The position numbers and the translations under genes are program-made. From JANMDU01 sp031418715 (lineage in GTDB: Bacteria; Pseudomonadota; Gammaproteobacteria; Burkholderiales; Burkholderiaceae_C): a stretch of DNA of 64,000 nt. Below the pieces are notes generated by a model. The model was not told where the DNA came from. It did no database searches and saw nothing but the letters and a program-made list of their open reading frames with translations. Where the stretch lies: the NCBI GenBank assembly GCA_031418715.1, contig JANOJL010000049.1:62001-126000 (forward strand), read 5' to 3'. Position 1 is the stretch's first letter. Each line of letters begins with the position of its first letter. Of the stretch, positions 59,466 to 64,000 are shown piece by piece.

Positions 59466-59880
59466 CTGTAGCGCCCCTATCTTCAAGTTGCTCAATCAAA
59501 AATCTGCATTGAGGCAAAAAGTCCACAATAACGGCATACACCTGCGCGGCAACCTGAGCATCATAGGTGTGTGAACTTAAATTGCGCATTTCGCGGAACA
59601 GCCACCAATGGGGTACAGCTTGAATGAGCCCTGACTCAAAAGCCAAGCGCATCATTTCTTTGAAGCTCATCCCATCAAGCTGTGAGGGGCTGGCTAAATC
59701 TCGCTCTAAGCGGCGTTTGATCATTTTCCAAGCCAACTCAAAGCTAAATTCAAAGCGCTGGATGCATGCATCTCGCAATTCTTCATCGAGAGGCAAAGCC
59801 ATACTGCGCTGGTGAGCACGCATCAGCGATTCGCACGCCTTTTTGAGCGAAGAAAAATCGAGTTTTTGGCCTGCTTTCAT
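59458..59880 (-). CDS. HEPN (HI0074-family) protein, module 2
   Basis: A 140-aa protein: CIQRFEFSFELAWKMIKRRL, SFKEMMRLAFESGLI and RxxxxH in REMRNLSSHTYD. Only distant from module 1. Here the HEPN gene is first and the MNT second. Confidence 0.87.
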   Translation of the reverse strand: MKAGQKLDFSSLKKACESLMRAHQRSMALPLDEELRDACIQRFEFSFELAWKMIKRRLERDLASPSQLDGMSFKEMMRLAFESGLIQAVPHWWLFREMRNLSSHTYDAQVAAQVYAVIVDFLPQCRFLIEQLEDRGATDD

Positions 59881-59895
59881 CTGAACATCAGTTTA

Positions 59896-60675
59896 TCACT
59901 TTGCCTTCAAACTCACCGGCCCATACCAAGCCGTGGCTTTGGATTGGGTGTTGTCGGTGTCGGTCATCAGCGCAATGCCGGTGAGTGCGCCGGGCTCCTC
60001 GCCGAAGGCTTGGATGTAATCGGCGCGGATATCGCGCTCGTAATCTAGCCATTTGCCCAGATTCGCCGAGCCAGATTCCAGCACCAGCTTGCGAATGCGA
60101 TCGGTGCGCGGGTTAGTGATGATCGTGCCCACAGGCCGCGTATTGCACCAGACATACATCAGCGTGGCGTAGGGCAGCTCTTCGCCGGTGAGGGCGAGTG
60201 ATAGATCAGACAGCATGCTATTTTTGGCTGAGAATTTGGAGCGATTGCCCTCGAAAGTCAGGATCACGCGCACCACGGAGTCTTCTGTGTCGCGCTCGGC
60301 CATGTTGGATAAGTCAATTAACTTGGGCGCTTGCCATGAGAAGCGCAGTGCGCCTAGATCGGCTGCGGGAATCTTGGCTGGCCTGCGCAGCATGCTGGCT
60401 GAGCTGTTGGCGTTGGCATGAATGGCTGCGCGCCCTTGGTGCAAAGCATGCGTGAAGCGCGTTTGACGCTTTCCTGGCAAGTGCATGGGCTGCCATGGAG
60501 AAGCTTGGGAAGTCTGGGATGCCAAGGGGGAAGCACCCAAAGCCTGCTCATAGGCTTCTTGCGGCTCTGGAAGTGTGGCGCAGGCGCTGACAAAAACGAG
60601 AAGGCACACAACCGACAGTCGCGATGCAGCGAAAAGCCAAGGAAATAAAGACATAGCGAGACAAAAAAGTGACAT
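59896..60675 (-). CDS. DUF3047 lipoprotein-like protein
   Basis: A 259-aa protein: signal with a Cys at LLVFVSACATLPEP, then DUF3047: RVILTFEGNRSKFSAKNSML, LPYATLMYVWCNTRPVGTII, RKLVLESGSANLGKWLDYER and FGEEPGALTGIALMTDTDNT. Role unknown. Ends 15 bp from the HEPN 2 start on the same strand. Confidence 0.86.
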   Translation of the reverse strand: MSLFCLAMSLFPWLFAASRLSVVCLLVFVSACATLPEPQEAYEQALGASPLASQTSQASPWQPMHLPGKRQTRFTHALHQGRAAIHANANSSASMLRRPAKIPAADLGALRFSWQAPKLIDLSNMAERDTEDSVVRVILTFEGNRSKFSAKNSMLSDLSLALTGEELPYATLMYVWCNTRPVGTIITNPRTDRIRKLVLESGSANLGKWLDYERDIRADYIQAFGEEPGALTGIALMTDTDNTQSKATAWYGPVSLKAK

Positions 60676-60684
60676 GCCAACAAA

Positions 60685-60716
60685 AAAAGCTTCCTGAAAT
60701 AAATCAGGAAGCTTTT
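60685..60716 (-). terminator. Terminator of the porin gene
   Basis: AAAAGCTTCCTGA-AATAAA-TCAGGAAGCTTTT hairpin 39 bp after the porin stop; T-run on the minus strand. Confidence 0.85.
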
Positions 60717-60754
60717 GATTTTTTAATCACAGCAGCCGTTAAGACTGCATCAGA

Positions 60755-61792
60755 TTAGAACGAGTGAGCCATAGAGATGCGATATTGGCTTTGTTTGGCC
60801 AAAAGCGCACCACCAGCTGCTCCCGTACCTGCAACCAAAGCGCCTGTAGCTGCTGAAGCAGTTTGATTGCCAAAGGATGCGTTGATCGAGGTACGCTTGC
60901 TCAAAGCATAGTTAGCAGCAAATTCAGTGACCTTGGCTGTACCACGCTTAGCGTAGTTCAGACCAAGAGTAGCTGCACCCAGAGGCACGGAAACGCCGAG
61001 GCTCACAGCAGACTTAGCAGCGTTCGCAGCGGTAATTACACCAGCAACAGCATTCATCTTCGAGTCAAAGCCGAAACCCAGCTTAGCGACGCCGAGGTCA
61101 TAGGTTGCAAACAGCTCAGTGTTGCTTTTTTCCGCTGGTGAAGCAAAGCCGTTTTTACCGTTGGTGTTCTTGAATGCTAGGCCAGCAGCAATTGGGCCGT
61201 TGGCATAGCCAAGGCTCACCACGGTGGTCAAGCGTCCAGCATTCACTACGCCGTCGTTATTCGACTCAATGAGTGCGATGCCAGCGGTGATGGCATCAAA
61301 CTGAATACCGTAGCTGAAGGCGTCAATGCCACCGCGGGCAACAATACCGCTGGTGTTATACAAGCCTTGCTCCAGATTGGAAGGGGCCACCATTGCTTGT
61401 GTCAGCAGATCGCTCGAACGAGTTTGAGCAAAGCCAATGCGGCCAAAGCCACCGGTCAAGGACAGCGAGGTGTTACGACGATTCAGTGAACCAGTGCTAG
61501 GACCATTTCCTGCAGCATTATTTGCTACTGCAGCAGCACCACCGGGGAATGCGGCGCTGTTTTGGTCGAACGTCATGTTCGCAGCCGCTTTGAGGCCGCC
61601 GCCGAGGTCTTCTGCGAGGCCAATGTTGAAAGTGGCATCAGTCAATGCGAAGCCGGTGTCAGCTTTGGTGGTGGTGGTTTCATTGGGGGCTTTTTGGTAG
61701 CCAAAACGAACCACGCCGCTCAGAGTGGCGGTGGATTGAGCGAAAGCAGAAACTGCTGCCAGGGCTGCGAGTGCAACGAGAGTTTTTTTCAT
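60755..61792 (-). CDS. Porin (Gram-negative, Porin_4 type)
   Basis: A 345-aa outer-membrane beta-barrel: signal MKKTLVALAALAAVSAFAQS, start preceded by TTGGAGAATTCTC; barrel strands with LSLTGGFGRIGFAQTRSSDL, the constriction-loop region near residues 90-110 and a terminal aromatic YRISMAHSF. Small-molecule pore. Its upstream region (61793-62172, ~380 bp) holds a palindrome but no gene. Confidence 0.94.
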   Translation of the reverse strand: MKKTLVALAALAAVSAFAQSTATLSGVVRFGYQKAPNETTTTKADTGFALTDATFNIGLAEDLGGGLKAAANMTFDQNSAAFPGGAAAVANNAAGNGPSTGSLNRRNTSLSLTGGFGRIGFAQTRSSDLLTQAMVAPSNLEQGLYNTSGIVARGGIDAFSYGIQFDAITAGIALIESNNDGVVNAGRLTTVVSLGYANGPIAAGLAFKNTNGKNGFASPAEKSNTELFATYDLGVAKLGFGFDSKMNAVAGVITAANAAKSAVSLGVSVPLGAATLGLNYAKRGTAKVTEFAANYALSKRTSINASFGNQTASAATGALVAGTGAAGGALLAKQSQYRISMAHSF

Positions 61793-62000
61793 TGAGAATT
61801 CTCCAAGGTTAAACATAGGGCTCCGGATAGTGACTTGCATTTGCAAGCCGCCAGAGTCCCGGGCCAACCTCCGTTTCGGGAAGTTAGGTCTATTGGACAC
61901 GATTGCGGGCTTGGGAGCAAAAAAAGCGGCCAATAATTGCCTCTAAAAGGGCCTCTTTGTGGCCTGCATACAACAGCCTGTGGTGACTTTGATACATCAC

Positions 62001-62034
62001 AATGAATATGAATACTTTTGTACTCATTCGCATT
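62001..62034. promoter_or_regulatory. Imperfect palindrome between porin and coq7
   Basis: AATGAATATGAATAC and GTACTCATTCGCATT, 11 of 15 positions complementary, separated by TTTT. It lies in the divergent porin/coq7 region and could be an operator; regulator unknown. Confidence 0.4.
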
Positions 62035-62172
62035 CTATCGGCGCTGTATGACTCGGGAATATGTATCAAAGGGTTTTGAGTGGCAGACCTGTGGCGGAAA
62101 TGGACTTGTGAGCTTGCAATGCACCACCTTTTATGGCGGATGAGACAATTTGGTCTTAATGGAGAAGCTTTG

Positions 62173-62829
62173 ATGTCGCCTGATGCCTTGATACAAGCCG
62201 CTGACCGTGCTTTGCGCACTTTGCTTGCCCCGCCGGTGGCCCGCCGCGCTGCGCCTGTTGTGATGCCAACATTTGATGCAGAAGGTGAGCCCGATGTCTT
62301 AGACGCACGCGAGCGAGCGCATGCGGGGGCGCTGATGCGGGTGAACCATGTGGGTGAGGTGTGTGCGCAGGCTTTGTATGCGGGGCAGGCGTTTGCTACA
62401 AAAAACGAAGCGCTCTGTGCCCATTTTATAAAAGCTGGTGAGGAGGAAGGTGATCATTTGGCTTGGACGGCGCAACGCCTGAAGGCCTTGGGTGCGCGGC
62501 CTTCGTTGCTCAATCCGATTTGGTATGCGGGCTCTTTTGGTCTGGGTCTGCTTGCCTCGCGCTTAGGCGATAGCGCGAGCTTGGGCTTTGTGGTGGAGAC
62601 GGAGCGACAGGTGGAGGCGCATTTGGATTCGCACCTCGCTGCGAGTGCGCAGGGCGGTTTGCCTGAGGCGGATCATGCTTCTCGCGCGGTGGTGACGCAG
62701 ATGATGCAAGAAGAGGTTGAGCATGCGCAGGAAGCGCAGGCGGCGGGGGCTGTCGAGCTGCCTGAGCCTGTGAAGCGGGTGATGAAGGGAATGGCTGGCG
62801 TGATGACTCGGACGGCTTACTACCTTTGA
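62173..62829 (+). CDS. coq7: Coq7-family ubiquinone hydroxylase
   Basis: A 218-aa di-iron hydroxylase of ubiquinone biosynthesis (2-octaprenyl-3-methyl-6-methoxy-1,4-benzoquinol hydroxylase). Ligand motifs MRVNHVGEVCAQALYAGQ, EEEGDHLAWTAQRL, ERQVEAHLDSHL and QEEVEHAQEA. Start at 62173 after GGAGAAGCTT; the extra upstream codons look non-coding. A dispersed repeat begins directly at its stop. Confidence 0.95.
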   Translation: MSPDALIQAADRALRTLLAPPVARRAAPVVMPTFDAEGEPDVLDARERAHAGALMRVNHVGEVCAQALYAGQAFATKNEALCAHFIKAGEEEGDHLAWTAQRLKALGARPSLLNPIWYAGSFGLGLLASRLGDSASLGFVVETERQVEAHLDSHLAASAQGGLPEADHASRAVVTQMMQEEVEHAQEAQAAGAVELPEPVKRVMKGMAGVMTRTAYYL

Positions 62830-62898
62830 TTTGCTATTAAATAGATAGCAAACTAAGAAGAATATATAACGGCGAACAGCCCAAAACACTTAAAAATT
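62830..62898 (+). repeat. Dispersed element, intergenic copy between coq7 and osmC
   Basis: TTTGCTATTAAATAGATAGCA, GAATATATAACGGC, ACACTTAAAAATT. It starts right after the coq7 TGA, and its last bases form the TAA of the convergent osmC gene (62897-62899). Confidence 0.88.
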
Positions 62899-63358
62899 AA
62901 GCTTCCAGCAACTCAAAACTGGTGGTGATCTCAGCTGTTTTGCCCAACATGATGGTGGCAGAGCAGTATTTCTCGTGGCTCATGGCGATGGCGCGTTCGA
63001 CGGCTGTGGGCGGGATGCCTTTGCCTGTCACGGTGAAATGCATGTTGATTTTGGTGAAAACTTTGGGGTCTGTTTCTGCGCGATCGGCGTGCAGTTTCAC
63101 TGAGCAGCCGCGCACATCATGCCTGCCGCGCTTCAAGATGAGCACCACGTCATAGGCGGTGCAGCCGCCCGTGCCTGCGAGGACGATTTCCATCGGGCGG
63201 GGCGCTAGATTTTGACCGCCGTTTTCCGGCTTGGCGGCATCGGGTGCGCCGTCCATGCTGAAGGTGTGGCCGCTGCCGGTTTCGGCTTTAAAACCCATTG
63301 GCGAGCCTGCTTGAGTGCGTGTGCCTTCGCCGCCTGTCCAACTGACTGTGCATTCCAT
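62897..63358 (-). CDS. OsmC/Ohr-like peroxiredoxin-fold protein
   Basis: A 153-aa OsmC-family protein: PRPMEIVLAGTGGCTAYDVV with the first Cys, LKRGRHDVRGCSVKLHADRA, and the second redox Cys in EKYCSATIMLGKTAEITTSF. Reduces organic hydroperoxides in related proteins. Its 3' end is set by the dispersed repeat; divergent from ilvA. Confidence 0.9.
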   Translation of the reverse strand: MECTVSWTGGEGTRTQAGSPMGFKAETGSGHTFSMDGAPDAAKPENGGQNLAPRPMEIVLAGTGGCTAYDVVLILKRGRHDVRGCSVKLHADRAETDPKVFTKINMHFTVTGKGIPPTAVERAIAMSHEKYCSATIMLGKTAEITTSFELLEA

Positions 63359-63444
63359 CGGAATTTCCTTTAAAACTTGATGTGATTATCGCGTTTTTGA
63401 TGCGATGCAGCATTACTGCACTTAGAATCAAAACTTGTCTCCTC

Positions 63445-63502
63445 AACCCCTCGCAAGACGGGTTAGTTATAGCCCCGGTTCGCAAGAGCTGGGGCTTTTT
63501 TT
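63445..63502 (+). terminator. Twin hairpins with terminator in the ilvA leader
   Basis: AACCC..GGGTT (63445-63464) and AGCCCC..GGGGCT plus T-run (63471-63502), both with the loop sequence TCGCAAGA. In the leader of ilvA, 31 bp before the ATG; either a terminator of upstream transcription or an attenuator. Confidence 0.5.
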
Positions 63503-63533
63503 GTGCTGTGCAACATGGGTTTTACAATGCCAC

Positions 63534-64000
63534 ATGCCCAAAACCACTCCAAAACCGCTGACGCCGGCCGATTACCTGACCAAAATCCTGAATGCCCGCG
63601 TGTACGACGTTGCTGTGGAGTCTGATCTGACTCCTGCCAAGCAGCTCTCTCGCCGCTTGCATAACAAGGTGCTTTTGAAGCGCGAAGACCAGCAACAGGT
63701 CTTTACCTTCAAGCTGCGCGGGGCTTACAACAAGATGGTGAATTTGAGCGAAACGCAGCTCAAAAAAGGCGTGATCACTGCATCCGCAGGCAATCATGCT
63801 CAGGGCGTGGCGCTGTCGGCATCTAAGCTCGGTGTGCGTGCTGTGATTGTGATGCCGGCAACCACACCTCAAATCAAGATTGATGCTGTGCGCGCCCTGG
63901 GAGGTGAAGCGGTTTTGCACGGCGACAGCTATTCAGATGCCTATAAGCACGCGCTGGCCATAGAAAAGAAAGAGAAGCTGACGTTCGTTCACCCGTTTGA
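63534..64000 (+). CDS. ilvA: Threonine ammonia-lyase IlvA (3' end outside window)
   Basis: First 155 residues of biosynthetic threonine deaminase (Thr to 2-oxobutanoate, isoleucine pathway). Start ATG at 63534: MPKTTPKPLTPADYLTKIL. PLP lysine in FTFKLRGAYNKM and the dehydratase-type LKREDQQQVFTFK (pattern SxKxRGA), ASAGNHAQGVALSASKLG, and PATTPQIKIDAVRALGG. The frame is open to the window edge. Confidence 0.95.
   Translation, partial: MPKTTPKPLTPADYLTKILNARVYDVAVESDLTPAKQLSRRLHNKVLLKREDQQQVFTFKLRGAYNKMVNLSETQLKKGVITASAGNHAQGVALSASKLGVRAVIVMPATTPQIKIDAVRALGGEAVLHGDSYSDAYKHALAIEKKEKLTFVHPF

Noticed and set aside
61981..62040. A Fur box before the porin
   Set aside because: AT-rich ATGAATATGAATAC matches the Fur consensus only loosely; the segment is listed only as an unassigned palindrome.
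63408..63533. A leader peptide with Leu-Val-Ile codons before the ilvA hairpin (classical attenuation)
   Set aside because: The frame does not stop before the terminator but runs into the ilvA start, and no ribosome-binding site precedes it.

Overview
The window looks like chromosomal DNA of a betaproteobacterium of the order Burkholderiales, probably Comamonadaceae-like. Signs of this are lptB-rpoN linkage, a Bug/TctC solute-binding protein, a Porin_4-type porin, Coq7, paired DUF1800/DUF1501 genes and a dispersed repeat that resembles (from memory, not searched) one common in Comamonadaceae. Most genes are housekeeping or envelope genes. No rRNA, tRNA or CRISPR array was recognised.

Layout. 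0-9 kb: lptB end, rpoN, an RNA methyltransferase, a PIN protein, then two type IV pilins, each with its own sigma-54 promoter and upstream palindrome, and two PglL/Wzy-type oligosaccharyltransferases. 9-18.6 kb: an SGNH-like lipoprotein lacking catalytic residues, tsaC-purK-purE, cnoX, two convergent glycine-zipper proteins, apt, a cNMP-binding protein and an RRM protein. 18.8-27 kb: a metal-receptor protein, an ECF sigma/anti-sigma pair, a TlpA-like thioredoxin, a bufferin-type RiPP operon (bufABC plus DoxX), then udg, rimI-tsaB and a DMT exporter. 27-38.2 kb: a long minus-strand catabolic operon (diheme cytochrome c, DoxX, three unrelated solute-binding proteins, Ldh, ALDH, cupin, VOC, fumarylpyruvate hydrolase, ABM monooxygenase, AraC regulator) whose ABM gene is split by an IS5-family element. 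38.4-41.2 kb: an orphan ATP-synthase c subunit, a small membrane protein, an XRE regulator, a YefM-YoeB module and an Mrr-like nuclease. 41.4-53.4 kb: purL, a proline-rich ExbB/ExbD energy-transduction operon, LacI-ROK, glmU and a lipoprotein. 53.5-64 kb: DUF1501/DUF1800, a peptide-binding protein, two MNT/HEPN modules, DUF3047, porin, coq7, osmC and the start of ilvA.

The most striking feature is a family of about 19 dispersed copies of a ~70-bp element. It starts with a palindrome like GCTATTAATTTAATAGC and continues with GCGCAGATTCTATAACGGC and an AAAAT-type end. Fifteen copies lie inside protein genes (rpoN, rRNA methyltransferase, oligosaccharyltransferase, tsaC, purK, cnoX, bufC, udg, tsaB, purL twice, glmU, ROK kinase and others) without breaking the frame, and are translated as short inserts. 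Two intergenic copies supply the stop codon of the adjacent gene. The pattern recalls the Rickettsia palindromic elements that sit in-frame in genes. purL also carries a separate 30-bp inverted repeat of the GGGGTCAGAACCC type, also in frame. The copies are absent from about 25.6 to 42.2 kb, the stretch holding the catabolic operon, IS and toxin-antitoxin genes, which suggests that stretch has a different history.
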